DNA of 64,000 bases from DATCJA01 sp963814955 (GTDB lineage: Bacteria; Acidobacteriota; Vicinamibacteria; Vicinamibacterales; UBA2999): positions 310,001 through 374,000 of the forward strand of contig CAWFEX010000013.1 of assembly GCA_963814955.1 (NCBI GenBank), written 5' to 3'. The position numbers and the translations under genes are program-made. Below, piece after piece: positions 44,865-53,517 of this stretch. The notes beneath the pieces were generated by a model. The model worked only from the letters and a program-made list of their open reading frames with translations. It was not told where the DNA came from and ran no database searches. Every line of letters starts with the position of its first letter. The stretch's first letter is position 1.

Positions 44865-46205
44865 ATGAGGTTCGTTCTTCCCGTGTCGCTCGCGCTGCTC
44901 GTGACCGCTGCCGCCGTGCCCATGCAGGCAGGCCAATCAGCGGCGCCAGTTCGAACGCCCCCGACCTTCTCGAAAGACATCGCGCCCATCCTTCAGGAGA
45001 ACTGTCAGGCCTGTCACCGGCCGGGCAGCATCGCGCCAATGTCGCTGCTCACCTACGAGCAGGCGCGCCCGTGGGCCAGGTCGATCAAAGAACAGGTGAT
45101 TCTCCGCCAGATGCCGCCCTGGTACATCGACAAGAACGTCGGCGTCCAGCACTTCAGCAACGATCGATCGCTCACCGAAGGCGAGATCGACACGATTGCG
45201 AAGTGGGTCGATGCCGGAGCGCCGCAGGGCAATCCAGCCGAAATGCCGCCGCCGCGCCAGTTCCCCGCCTCGGAAACCTGGCAGATCGGCGAGCCGGATG
45301 TCATCGTCGGCCTGCCGAAAGATTACGTCGTGAAAGCCAAAGTTCCAGACCAGTGGCCCGACATTCTGGTCGATCCGGGTCTCAAGGAAGACCGCTACAT
45401 CCAGGGTGTGCAGATCATCCCGACGAAGGGATACACGGTCATCCACCATATCCGCACGTCGATCGTCGAGCCGAACGACGAGAGCCGCGGCAGCGGCCGG
45501 CTCGATGACGCCGATCGGCCGCTCGAGGTGGGAGAACAGGGCGTGTTCCTCAATGAGTACGCCATCGGCAAACAGGGCGACGTTTTTCCTGAAGGGTCAG
45601 GCCGGCTGATAAAGGCAGGCACGAAGATCAACTTCCAGCTCCACGTCCATGCCACGGGCAAGGAAGACACACCGGCCAATGTCGCCCTTGGCCTGAAGTT
45701 CTACCCGCGCGGTTACGTCCCGAAGCACGTAATCTCGTCGACGACGGTCAGCGCACCGCAGGTCGACCTGCGGCCGCACACGGACAATATCCGTTCCGAT
45801 GGGTACATGGTTCTGCCGCAAGCGGCACGGCTCCTGTCGTTCCAGCCGCACATGCACAATCGCGGAAAGGCGGAGTGCCTCGAAGCGATCTATCCGAGTG
45901 GCAGGGTCGAAACACTGTCGTGCGCGAAGTTCCGGTTCAACTGGCACATCAACTACGTGTACGCAGATGACGCGGCGCCGCTGCTGCCGAAAGGCACGAT
46001 GCTGCACGCGATCATGTGGCACGACAACACCGCGAAAAACCCGTTCAATCCGGATCCGGATGCGCAGATCACCTACGGACAGCGGACGGTCGATGAAATG
46101 TCGTCGGCGTGGCTCAGCTGGTACTACATGTCCGACGAGGACTACAAACAAGAGGTCGAAGCTCGCCGCGCGCGGCGGGCCGTCGTCACCACATCGTCGA
46201 ATTGA
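44865..46205 (+). CDS. Cytochrome c and copper type II monooxygenase-like protein
   Basis: A secreted protein of 446 aa: signal peptide (FVLPVSLALLVTAAAVPMQA), then a cytochrome c-like segment FSKDIAPILQENCQACHRPG with the CxxCH heme site. The C-terminal half has histidine motifs in the order and style of copper type II monooxygenases (PHM-like): YTVIHHIRTS, NFQLHVHATGKED, SFQPHMHNRGKAE and LHAIMWHDN. The final motif supplies a Met/His ligand. Such proteins hydroxylate or oxidise substrates with O2; the substrate here is unknown. TCGGAGGGA precedes the ATG. Confidence 0.82.
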   Translation: MRFVLPVSLALLVTAAAVPMQAGQSAAPVRTPPTFSKDIAPILQENCQACHRPGSIAPMSLLTYEQARPWARSIKEQVILRQMPPWYIDKNVGVQHFSNDRSLTEGEIDTIAKWVDAGAPQGNPAEMPPPRQFPASETWQIGEPDVIVGLPKDYVVKAKVPDQWPDILVDPGLKEDRYIQGVQIIPTKGYTVIHHIRTSIVEPNDESRGSGRLDDADRPLEVGEQGVFLNEYAIGKQGDVFPEGSGRLIKAGTKINFQLHVHATGKEDTPANVALGLKFYPRGYVPKHVISSTTVSAPQVDLRPHTDNIRSDGYMVLPQAARLLSFQPHMHNRGKAECLEAIYPSGRVETLSCAKFRFNWHINYVYADDAAPLLPKGTMLHAIMWHDNTAKNPFNPDPDAQITYGQRTVDEMSSAWLSWYYMSDEDYKQEVEARRARRAVVTTSSN

Positions 46206-46220
46206 AGCGGAGGGTCGGAA

Positions 46221-47036
46221 GTGAAGTCGCTGCTGGCGATCGCTTCGTCCGTGCTTGTGCTGGCGGCAACGGGCCATGCCCCGGCCAATGCTCAGACCTA
46301 CGCCAGGGGCCAGGACATCAGCCCGACGTTCGACGGTTGGGAGCAGAACGCGGACGGAACCTACACGATGCATTTTGGGTATTTCAACCGGAATGCCGAC
46401 GAGGCGCTGGACGTACCGGTTGGAGCTGACAACCGTTTCGATCACGGCGACAGCGATCGAGGGCAGCCAACGCACTTTGATCCTTCGCGAAAATGGTGGG
46501 TGTTCAAGGTGGTGGTGCCGGCCGACTGGCCGAAAGAGCAGCGTCTGACGTGGACGTTGACCACCTACGGCAAAACAAACCAGGCCAAGGGCTGGCTGCA
46601 GCCCGAGTGGGAAGTCGACACCGACCTTATTTCCAAGAACGGTGCGCGCGACCCTTCGTTGATGACGAACGGGACAAACGCGCTGGATCAGGATCATGAG
46701 AATCGTCCACCCGCGATCACCATTTCTGCTCCGCAGACCGTCAGCGTATCGGACACGCTGACGCTGACAGCGACGGCGACCGATGACGGCCGCCCGAAGC
46801 CGATTCCGGACCCGGAGGGCAGGCTGCAGCAAGGTGTCCGCGTCCGGTGGATCGTGTACCGAGGCGCAGGCAGGGTCACGTTCACTCCCGACATCATGCC
46901 GGGGCGGGTTTACGGAAAACCCGCGACGCTTGCGGCGAAGGTCAATTTCAGCTCGCCTGGTGCCTACCGGCTGCGCGCCATCGCCAGCGACGGCCAGGCG
47001 TTTTCAACCCACGACGTAGACGTCACAGTCAAGTAG
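46221..47036 (+). CDS. Secreted Ig/cadherin-like domain protein
   Basis: A protein of 271 aa with a GTG start, GGAGGG upstream and a signal peptide (LAIASSVLVLAATGHAPANA). The N-terminal domain reads ISPTFDGWEQNADGTYTMHF, GYFNRN. The C-terminal domain from about residue 170 is an Ig-like sandwich: PPAITISAPQTVSVSDTLTL, VRVRWIVYRGAGRVTFTP, GAYRLRAIASDGQAFSTHDV. It lies 15 bp after the copper/cytochrome gene, so cotranscription is very likely. No enzyme motif. Confidence 0.75.
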   Translation: MKSLLAIASSVLVLAATGHAPANAQTYARGQDISPTFDGWEQNADGTYTMHFGYFNRNADEALDVPVGADNRFDHGDSDRGQPTHFDPSRKWWVFKVVVPADWPKEQRLTWTLTTYGKTNQAKGWLQPEWEVDTDLISKNGARDPSLMTNGTNALDQDHENRPPAITISAPQTVSVSDTLTLTATATDDGRPKPIPDPEGRLQQGVRVRWIVYRGAGRVTFTPDIMPGRVYGKPATLAAKVNFSSPGAYRLRAIASDGQAFSTHDVDVTVK

Positions 47037-47052
47037 GAAACACCGCGATCCT

Positions 47053-47175
47053 GGTCCGGCTAAAGCCGGACACTACGTACTTTTGTGAAATGGTCCGGCT
47101 AAAGCCGGACACTACGTCTGCGGACGCTACGCAGGTTCGCCGTTGCGTACGTAGTGTCCGGCTTTAGCCGGACCG
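47053..47175. repeat. Three CCGGCTTTAGCCGG palindromes
   Basis: Copies at about 47053-47079, 47092-47118 and 47147-47175. The first two are inverted relative to the third. The third overlaps the 3' end of coaX and supplies its last codons. Confidence 0.85.
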
Positions 47176-47945
47176 TCCTCGTTGAGTGCGAGCGCCCGGT
47201 GAAGGCCGATGAGCACGAGATCGGGCAGCAGCACATCGAAAAGGCTCTCGCGCTCGAAGAGCCGCACGAACCCGCCGGTGCCGATCACCGTCGCCGGCTC
47301 GCCGCCGAATTTGTGCACGCGAATTTCGCGGGTGAGCTCGCGGATCATCGCCCGGTTCCCGAAGTACAGCCCCGACTGGATGCTCTCCACGGTCGACCGT
47401 CCGACGAGCTCCGAAGGCTGCACGATTTCGACGGTGGGAAGCCGTGCCGTGTTCTGCTCCAGCGCCTCCATGGCAATGCGCAGGCCTGGCATGATGATGC
47501 CGCCAAGGTATTCACGATCGCCGGTGACCACGTCGATCGTGGTCGCCGTGCCGAAGTCGATCACGATGACGTTGCGGCCGGGATGCAGATGGACCGCCGC
47601 CATCGCGTTCGCAATGCGATCGGGACCGACCTCGAGTGGATTCCGATAGCGGATCTTGAGCCCGGTCTTTGCGCCTGGCCGAAGCACGAACGGCTCGACG
47701 TCGAAATATTTCCGGCAGCAGCTTCGCAGCGAATAAAGCGTTTCCGGCATCACGCTGCAGAGCGCGACCTGGCGGACCTGCGACGGGTCAGTGCCATTCT
47801 CCCGGAGGACGCTGCGCAAGAAGAGGCCGAGCTCGTCCGAGGATGTCGGTGGCCGCGAGGTCTTGCGGAAACGAATCGTCAGCTCGTCGCCATTGAACAC
47901 GCCGCCGAAGATCTGACTGTTGCCGACGTCGAGGGTGAGAATCAT
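47127..47945 (-). CDS. coaX: Type III pantothenate kinase
   Basis: Phosphorylates pantothenate, the first step from pantothenate to coenzyme A. The protein is 272 aa with the ASKHA phosphate motif ILTLDVGNSQIFGGVF and catalytic Asp6. Further motifs are RNPLEVGPDRIANAMAAVHL, VIVIDFGTATTIDVV, YLGGIIMPGLRIAMEAL and the C-terminal ATVIGTGGFVRLF. K+-dependent type III enzymes have about 250-260 aa; the extra tail DGPAKAGHYVRNGEPA is translated from an intergenic palindrome. The start overlaps panC by 4 bp (ATGA), making a compact pantothenate-CoA operon. Confidence 0.95.
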   Translation of the reverse strand: MILTLDVGNSQIFGGVFNGDELTIRFRKTSRPPTSSDELGLFLRSVLRENGTDPSQVRQVALCSVMPETLYSLRSCCRKYFDVEPFVLRPGAKTGLKIRYRNPLEVGPDRIANAMAAVHLHPGRNVIVIDFGTATTIDVVTGDREYLGGIIMPGLRIAMEALEQNTARLPTVEIVQPSELVGRSTVESIQSGLYFGNRAMIRELTREIRVHKFGGEPATVIGTGGFVRLFERESLFDVLLPDLVLIGLHRALALNEDGPAKAGHYVRNGEPA

Positions 47946-48718
47946 CGAATGATGTCGACTGGCACGTTGTCGATGAGGCGAATATCGCCCAGCCGTACCG
48001 CGCCCAGTCTCCGCCCGTCGCGATCTTCGACGTAGTCCACCGTAAAACCGGATTTGCGGAGATCGTCGGTTGCCGCCTCGGCGCTCGGAGCGGACGCGAG
48101 CACCTTGTGGAACGTGGGAGCTCGCTGCCGGTCAGCCGCCGACAGCCGGCGGTTTCGTGAGCTCTGCGCCAATCCGTCAGGGTCGCGAATCGTCTTACAC
48201 CCAACGATCGTGGTTGGCAGGAAGAAGGCAGCCGCCATTTGCTGGACGAGCGTCAGCTGCTGCCAGTCCTTTTCGCCGAAGTAGGCGCGGTCCGCTGATG
48301 CGATATTGAGCAGCTTGAGCACCACCGTCAATACGCCTTCGAAATGTCCAGGGCGGTGGGCACCTTCGAGCACCGCCGAGAGATCCAGTTCCCTGACGCG
48401 AAACCGGTATGCGTCGGGATACAAATCGGCCGCAGACGGAAGAAGCACGAAATCCGTGTGCTCCGACTTCAGCGCGTCGATGTCCGCGTCGAGGGTTCGT
48501 GGATAACCTGCGAGGTCGCCGGCGTTGTCGAACTGTGTCGGGTTCAGAAAGATGCTGACGAGGGTGCGATCGTTTTCGGCCCGACTGCGTCGTACAAGCG
48601 ACAGATGCCCCTCGTGAAGTGCCCCCATCGTCGGGACGAACCCGAGCGTCACACCAGCTCGAATCTGCGACAGACGTTCTGTCCGCCAGGCCGGTATCTC
48701 GTGAAATGTTCTGGTCAC
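47942..48718 (-). CDS. panC: Pantoate-beta-alanine ligase
   Basis: Joins pantoate and beta-alanine with ATP to form pantothenate. The protein is 258 aa. ATP-binding motifs are FVPTMGALHEGHLSLVRRSR (the HIGH-like element HEGH), IFLNPTQFDNAGDLAGYPRT, HRPGHFEGVLTVVLKLLNI and YFGEKDWQQLTLVQQM (KMSKS-like part is diffuse). GTG start at 48718 overlaps the panB stop (GTGA), although the frame is open to 48988. Second gene of panB-panC-coaX. Confidence 0.95.
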   Translation of the reverse strand: MTRTFHEIPAWRTERLSQIRAGVTLGFVPTMGALHEGHLSLVRRSRAENDRTLVSIFLNPTQFDNAGDLAGYPRTLDADIDALKSEHTDFVLLPSAADLYPDAYRFRVRELDLSAVLEGAHRPGHFEGVLTVVLKLLNIASADRAYFGEKDWQQLTLVQQMAAAFFLPTTIVGCKTIRDPDGLAQSSRNRRLSAADRQRAPTFHKVLASAPSAEAATDDLRKSGFTVDYVEDRDGRRLGAVRLGDIRLIDNVPVDIIR

Positions 48719-49506
48719 GAGTAGCTTTCCTCGATGGCCGGGAACGTGCCCTCCTTGACGTCGGCGTCGTAGTGGTTCAAGGCCTCTTTGACGACCTGCT
48801 CTCCGTCGAGATACTTCCGCACGAATTTCGGGGTGTGGCCCGTGTCGATGCCGAGGAGGTCGTGCAGGACGAGAATCTGCCCGTCGGTCCCGGCGCCGGC
48901 GCCGATGCCGATGGTAGGAACCTGCAGCCCGGACGTGATTCTGGCGGCGACCGCTGCGGGAATGCATTCGAGGACGATGGCGAAGCAACCCAGCTTCTCG
49001 AGCGTGCGTGCCTGGCAGAGCAGCTTTTCGGCCCCTGCCTGGCTCTTGCCTTGTACGCGAAACCCGCCGAGCTGATGGACCGACTGCGGGGTAAGACCGA
49101 TGTGTCCCATCACCGGCACGCCGGATCCGATGATGTGGCGGATGACGTCTTCGCTGCCCTCCACTCCTTCGAGCTTGACGGCGTGTGCGCCGCTCCTCAT
49201 GAGCGTCCCGACGGCATTCATCGCGGGCAGCAGGCCCTTTCGGAAAGAGAGGAAAGGAAGATCGGCAACGACGAGCTTGCCGGCAGCCGCTCGCGCGACG
49301 GCTGCGGTGTGCGCCGCCATCATTCGTACGGTGGCATTGAGGGTGGTCGGATGCCCATACAGCACCATGGCGGCGGAATCGCCCACCAGAATCGCATCCA
49401 CCTGCGAGCGGGCAATGACGGCCGCCGACCAGGCGTCGTACGCCGCAACCATCGAGATTCTTCGTTGCGCCGCCTTGAAGCGGGCGAAGTCCTGCACGCT
49501 ATTCAT
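48715..49506 (-). CDS. panB: 3-methyl-2-oxobutanoate hydroxymethyltransferase
   Basis: Converts alpha-ketoisovalerate to ketopantoate with methylene-tetrahydrofolate. The protein is 263 aa with a TIM barrel. Motifs are MVAAYDAWSAAVIARSQVDA, ILVGDSAAMVLYGHPTT (metal-binding DS), LPFLSFRKG, VKLEGVE, VMGHIGLTPQSVHQLGGF and TIGIGAGAGTDGQILVLHDL. The frame is open to 49689, but the ATG at 49504-49506 fits the family N-terminus. First gene of the pantothenate operon. Confidence 0.95.
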   Translation of the reverse strand: MNSVQDFARFKAAQRRISMVAAYDAWSAAVIARSQVDAILVGDSAAMVLYGHPTTLNATVRMMAAHTAAVARAAAGKLVVADLPFLSFRKGLLPAMNAVGTLMRSGAHAVKLEGVEGSEDVIRHIIGSGVPVMGHIGLTPQSVHQLGGFRVQGKSQAGAEKLLCQARTLEKLGCFAIVLECIPAAVAARITSGLQVPTIGIGAGAGTDGQILVLHDLLGIDTGHTPKFVRKYLDGEQVVKEALNHYDADVKEGTFPAIEESYS

Positions 49507-49823
49507 TTGCGGCTGCCAGAGGAAAGAGGGGTGGGGAACGGGCTGGTGTGAGTCACGGTACCTGTCTCTCCGATCAGGTCCTTCACGCGGTTGACGCTGT
49601 TCCAGGTTCCGGGTTCCGAAGGTCGCCGTTCTTGCGAATCGGCGCCACGACCATCTTACCGTGGAACGGCGGCCTGACAATGAGTCCACACGACACGAAA
49701 GCGATTTCGGCGGGCGTAAGCGTCACCGCCGCAAGAGCGCTGTATCTCGTTGATGCCGCGGGGCTCGAGAGTGGTCTGTTTCCTGCTGGGCGTCTCCGGT
49801 CCTACCGACAAGGAGAAAACCGC

Positions 49824-50303
49824 ATGACAAAGGTTCCCGGACTGTTTATTGGCGCGTTCGCGTTGATGCTCGCGACAGCGCCAAATCTCTCCGCTCAGAC
49901 GCTGGCGGCCACTTTGAACGGCGGCGAAGAAACGCCGATCCTCAATACGGGCGCCGTCGGCACCGCCGAAGTCTCAGTGGACGTCGCAAATCAGGAGATC
50001 CTCGTGACGCTGCGCGTCTTCAATGCTCCGACGCCCACCACCGCAGGCCATATCCATATCGGACCCGTCGGCATCGCCGGACCGGTGGTAATCAACTTCC
50101 CTGAAGCGCTGGTTGGACGGACCGGAGACTTCGCCATGACCTTTCGTGTCGGTCCGCCGCAGTTCGTCGCCCGGCCGGCTATCGGGATCAACACCATGGA
50201 GGACGCCATGCAGGCGATCCTGAACGGCAATTCCTACGTCAATATCCACACGCAGCAGTTCCCGGGAGGCGAGATTCGCGGTCAGCTGAATCGCGTGAAG
50301 TAG
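49824..50303 (+). CDS. Secreted CHRD-domain protein
   Basis: A protein of 159 aa. ATG after AAGGAG; signal peptide (GLFIGAFALMLATAPNLSAQ). The CHRD domain has LAATLNGGEETPILNTGAVG, VTLRVFNAPTPTTAGHIHIG and SYVNIHTQQFPGGEIRGQL. CHRD domains occur in chordin and many bacterial secreted proteins; ligand unknown. Monocistronic. Confidence 0.88.
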   Translation: MTKVPGLFIGAFALMLATAPNLSAQTLAATLNGGEETPILNTGAVGTAEVSVDVANQEILVTLRVFNAPTPTTAGHIHIGPVGIAGPVVINFPEALVGRTGDFAMTFRVGPPQFVARPAIGINTMEDAMQAILNGNSYVNIHTQQFPGGEIRGQLNRVK

Positions 50304-50307
50304 CGAA

Positions 50308-50335
50308 GGGGGCCGACCTGAAGGTCGGCCCCTAC
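50308..50335. repeat. Palindrome with CTGAAG centre
   Basis: GGGGCCGACC-TGAA-GGTCGGCCCC immediately after the CHRD gene stop, followed by TAC to give the CTAC end. A further GCACGCTGAAGCGTGCGCTCTAC copy is at about 50443-50465. Confidence 0.75.
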
Positions 50336-50481
50336 ATCGCTAGGGCGGGACAAAAAGCATATCGGACAGGAGCGGCACATACGGCCGTCCCCTGCCCGAC
50401 TCGATCACCGCGGTTTGTGAGCGGTGACAGATTCTCTTGCTCGCGCACGCTGAAGCGTGCGCTCTACAGCTACGAACAACC

Positions 50482-50745
50482 TCAACGCGTATAGGCGCCG
50501 TTCGAAGTCTTCTGCACGTACCCGTGTGCAGCCAGGAAATCAAGCACACATTCCGATGTCGTACGATCGAGGCCCCACAGACGTGCCACATTGGACGGTG
50601 TGAGGGCCAGCGCCGGCGTCCCGAGAAATTCGTGTCGCAGCCGGCAGACGAGACTGCTGAATGTGTCGTCCGTGACGTTCTCGTATCGATTCCGTTGCCT
50701 GACTCTGGTTGCCAAAGGCTCCTCGCATCGCGGGCAACAATGCAT
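50482..50745 (-). CDS. Small zinc-knuckle plus winged-helix-like protein
   Basis: A protein of 87 aa from the ATG at 50743-50745; the frame is open to 50787. An N-terminal CCPRC knuckle is followed by a helical domain: VCRLRHEFLGTPALALTPSN, VARLWGLDRTTSECVLDFLA, AHGYVQKTSNGAYTR. The second half has helix-turn-helix character with a wing-like end. A transcriptional role is inference. Confidence 0.6.
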   Translation of the reverse strand: MHCCPRCEEPLATRVRQRNRYENVTDDTFSSLVCRLRHEFLGTPALALTPSNVARLWGLDRTTSECVLDFLAAHGYVQKTSNGAYTR

Positions 50746-51324
50746 CCCGCTTCCCGAACGTGTTCCGCTGGGTTCTCTCCCAGCCAACCGGGCCTAGATA
50801 GAGCATCGTCCGTGCCAAGCGAAAAGCGGCGCAAATCGCGCACAATGGCGCATCCGTCAACGGGGTCGATGAAAGCGGCGTGCGATCTGCGCACGGCGCG
50901 CTGGTTGACCCTGTAACCCTCCCGCACGCTTCATTCCCTTCGCTCGGTAGAAAACTCTGACTTTTTGGAGATCGACCGGAGCACTTCCGCGCCGCATGAC
51001 TCACGGGCCCGCCGCGTCAGTGCGCTGTTCTGCCAACGAGTGCACACTTCTGCGCTGCTGATTCGGCAACTCCCAGGAGTGGTTCATGTGGGCTCGATGG
51101 GCGCATCGTTCGAAAGTGGCTGCGCGCTGTCAAAAGTTGATTGCCCTTTGTCTGGCCGCCTCAAGACTTCGCGGCCGAATCATCCTGAAGAAAATCGACC
51201 TCCTCCAGTCAAACTGTTGATCCGCCTGCGGGTTGTCGACGGCGCTCGCTTGGCAGCCGCATTGCTCAGTTTTCGCGGTTCGGGCCTATCCAAGGTCCGT
51301 CTGCGCAACTGAGGAGCCCCTCAC
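50746..51324. other. Intergenic region without recognisable gene
   Basis: About 580 bp. A 115-aa plus-strand frame at 50965 has no signal, domain or codon pattern I trust. GAGGAGC at the right edge is the ribosome site of the next gene. Confidence 0.45.
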
Positions 51325-52134
51325 ATGTTGAAAACGACGCGCGTGCTGGTCACAAGCGCTGTGGCCGCCACGCTTCTTGTGACGACCGTGGCTGCGAATC
51401 ACTCCTGGGGTACTTACCACTGGGCACGCACTGCCAATCCGGTGAAACTGCAAATAGGAGATAACGTGTCCGGGGCGTGGGACGCCCACCTGGATGTCGC
51501 GATTCAGGACTGGGACTACCCGAACTCGGGCGTGCTCGACCTGACGAAAGTTGCGGGCGCGGCCGCGAAACCGCGGAATTGCCGCCCGACGGCCGGTCGG
51601 ATCGAGGTGTGCAACTACCGGTACGGATCGAACGGCTGGCTGGGTATCGCGCAAATCTGGATCAACGGCGACCACATCACGCAGGGCACGACCAAGTTGA
51701 ACGACACCTATTTCAACATGGCCACCTACAACAAGCCGGAATGGCGTCAACTGGTCATGTGTCAGGAGGTCGGGCACGATTTCGGGCTCGATCACCAGGA
51801 CGAAAATTTCAACAACGGGAACCTTGGCACGTGCATGGACTACACGAACAATCCCTCGAGCAACCAGCATCCGAACCAGCACGATTACGAGCAGCTCGCG
51901 GCGATTTACTCTCACCTTGATACGTTTACAACCGCCGGTGCCGCCAAGCTGCCCAGTGCGATGCCTCCGGCAATGGGGTTGATCGACTTCGAGACGCCGG
52001 CGCAGTGGGGCAAACGGATCCACGGCACCGCGAACGGTCGGGAGGAAATCTACGAGCTTGATTTCGGTCGCGGGCACCGGGTGCTCACGCACGTGTTCTG
52101 GGCCGATCCGGACGCCGACGCCGACGCGCACTGA
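51325..52134 (+). CDS. Secreted matrixin-like protein with altered zinc motif
   Basis: A protein of 269 aa with a signal peptide (VLVTSAVAATLLVTTVAANH). The protease-like motif is VMCQEVGHDFGLDHQDE, matching HExGHxxGxxH except that the first His is Gln. The catalytic Glu and the two later His are kept. A downstream TCMDYTNNPSSNQHPNQHD resembles the Met-turn region of metzincins (CMDY). Either an inactive binding protein or a variant metal site. It is followed at 32 bp by a PepSY-like lipoprotein that could be its propeptide-type partner. Confidence 0.75.
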   Translation: MLKTTRVLVTSAVAATLLVTTVAANHSWGTYHWARTANPVKLQIGDNVSGAWDAHLDVAIQDWDYPNSGVLDLTKVAGAAAKPRNCRPTAGRIEVCNYRYGSNGWLGIAQIWINGDHITQGTTKLNDTYFNMATYNKPEWRQLVMCQEVGHDFGLDHQDENFNNGNLGTCMDYTNNPSSNQHPNQHDYEQLAAIYSHLDTFTTAGAAKLPSAMPPAMGLIDFETPAQWGKRIHGTANGREEIYELDFGRGHRVLTHVFWADPDADADAH

Positions 52135-52166
52135 GTTCATCTCGACGGCCACAGAGGCGCAACGAC

Positions 52167-52460
52167 ATGAAGAAGACCCCGGTTCTTCTCGCCCTGGCGA
52201 TCTTCATATCGCTCGCGCCCACGTGCACGGGCCCTTCGTCTTTGGAGCTTCCACGCGATCGCGCCATTGAGATTGCGCGATCGCATGTGTCCTTCACCCC
52301 CGATACCGTCGACGCCATGCAGGCAACATCAGGAACGCGCAGCGTCTGGCGTGTGACCCTGCGAGGACGGCTGCCAGGACAACCGCCGGGCCTGTTCGAG
52401 GCAGCCATCATAGAAATCGACAGATTGACCGGCGAAATCGTAAGCGTCAGTCGCACCTGA
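52167..52460 (+). CDS. Small PepSY-like lipoprotein
   Basis: A protein of 97 aa with a lipoprotein signal (KTPVLLALAIFISLAPTC). It is followed by a PepSY-like fold: PRDRAIEIARSHVSF, RSVWRVTLRG, FEAAIIEIDRLTGEIVSVSR, the last strand being characteristic. PepSY domains often inhibit or accompany M4-type and other proteases. Cotranscription with the metalloprotease-like gene is likely. Confidence 0.65.
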   Translation: MKKTPVLLALAIFISLAPTCTGPSSLELPRDRAIEIARSHVSFTPDTVDAMQATSGTRSVWRVTLRGRLPGQPPGLFEAAIIEIDRLTGEIVSVSRT

Positions 52461-52473
52461 CTCCCGCCAGCTG

Positions 52474-52527
52474 CGGTACGTAGTCCGGCTTTCCGCCCAC
52501 GCCTTTCGGCTTCGGCGGACACTACGA
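52474..52527. repeat. Degenerate palindromic repeat
   Basis: GTACGTAGTCCGGCTTTCCG at the left and TTCGGCGGACACTACG at the right, an imperfect member of the GTAG...CTAC family. Confidence 0.5.
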
Positions 52528-52548
52528 TGAATCTGACACGGGCGGAGT

Positions 52549-53517
52549 ATGGCCACCGAAGACGAACGCTGCGCCGAGGCGAGAAAGCTGCAAAGGATAG
52601 ACGACGCGTTCCGGAGAGGCGACCTGGACGCGTTGCGCGCCGCCGTTGACGACCCGGCGGTCGTGCCGAATGGCCCGATGCCCGATGGAATCGGCGGCTG
52701 CCTCGTCTACGCCATCTATCACAGCCCTCTTGCGTTCATCCGAACGCTGCTGGAGATTGGCGCGGATCCCAATCCGCCCGTCCTCGATGGTTTCCCGCCG
52801 CTCATCGCCGCGTTGAGCTGTACGCGCGACGTGCCGGGTGCGACCAGGCGCACGGACGTCGACGCCATTATCCGGTTGCTCCTGGCTTTTGGCGCCGATC
52901 CGAACCAGCGCGGCATCAATGATTTCACGCCGCTCCACATGGCCGTGGCCGAGCGAAATCTGCTTGCGGTTCAGATTCTCCTCGATGCCGGCAGCGATCC
53001 TGATTTGCGTACGCGGATCGACGACTGTGAGACGCCTCTCGAAATGGCGGAGAGCGCCGGATTGGAGGAGTTCTCGGCGATGCTCGCGCGGAAGGGCCGG
53101 CCGCTCCGCCGCCGTCTTCGCTCGGGCCTGACGCTGCTCGGAGATGTTCCGGGCACGGGCGACCAGGTGCGGCGTCAGCACAATTACCGGATTCGCCTGC
53201 GATTGTGGTTGAACAAAGGCGAACCTGTTCGCTGGCAGGCGCCGTGGGGACAGCTGAACGAGGCAAGACTCGAAGACAACGGCGCGACGCTGACTACCGT
53301 CGTGCGGATTGACCGGCACTCGCTGTTCAACGGCCTTTTTTACGGCATCGATGGCATGAGGGTCGGTGGGACGCGCCGATTGGAGATCGCGCCGCATCTG
53401 GCCTACGGCGATCGCGGCGTGCCCGGCGCGATCCCCGCGGGGGCAGTGCTGACCGCAGAAATCACGATCCTGGAACCACGAAACCACGAAGATCGCGAAG
53501 GACCTGAACCTTCGTGA
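52549..53517 (+). CDS. Ankyrin-repeat protein fused to an FKBP-type domain
   Basis: A protein of 322 aa, cytoplasmic (no signal). Ankyrin repeats span about residues 15-185: AFIRTLLEIGADPNPPVLDG, IRLLLAFGADPNQRGINDFT, PLHMAVAERNLLAVQILLDA. The C-terminal part has the FKBP signature GMRVGGTRRLEIAPHLAYGD and GAIPAGAVLTAEITIL. The typical FKBP N-terminal strand (TLLGDVPGTGDQVRRQHNYR) is degenerate, so peptidyl-prolyl isomerase activity is uncertain. The last ten residues are encoded by an inverted repeat shared with the next gene. Confidence 0.82.
   Translation: MATEDERCAEARKLQRIDDAFRRGDLDALRAAVDDPAVVPNGPMPDGIGGCLVYAIYHSPLAFIRTLLEIGADPNPPVLDGFPPLIAALSCTRDVPGATRRTDVDAIIRLLLAFGADPNQRGINDFTPLHMAVAERNLLAVQILLDAGSDPDLRTRIDDCETPLEMAESAGLEEFSAMLARKGRPLRRRLRSGLTLLGDVPGTGDQVRRQHNYRIRLRLWLNKGEPVRWQAPWGQLNEARLEDNGATLTTVVRIDRHSLFNGLFYGIDGMRVGGTRRLEIAPHLAYGDRGVPGAIPAGAVLTAEITILEPRNHEDREGPEPS

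Noticed and set aside
50965..51312. A 115-aa plus-strand frame before the matrixin-like gene
   Set aside because: No family, poor ribosome site and it ends 12 bp before the real start; treated as noncoding leader.
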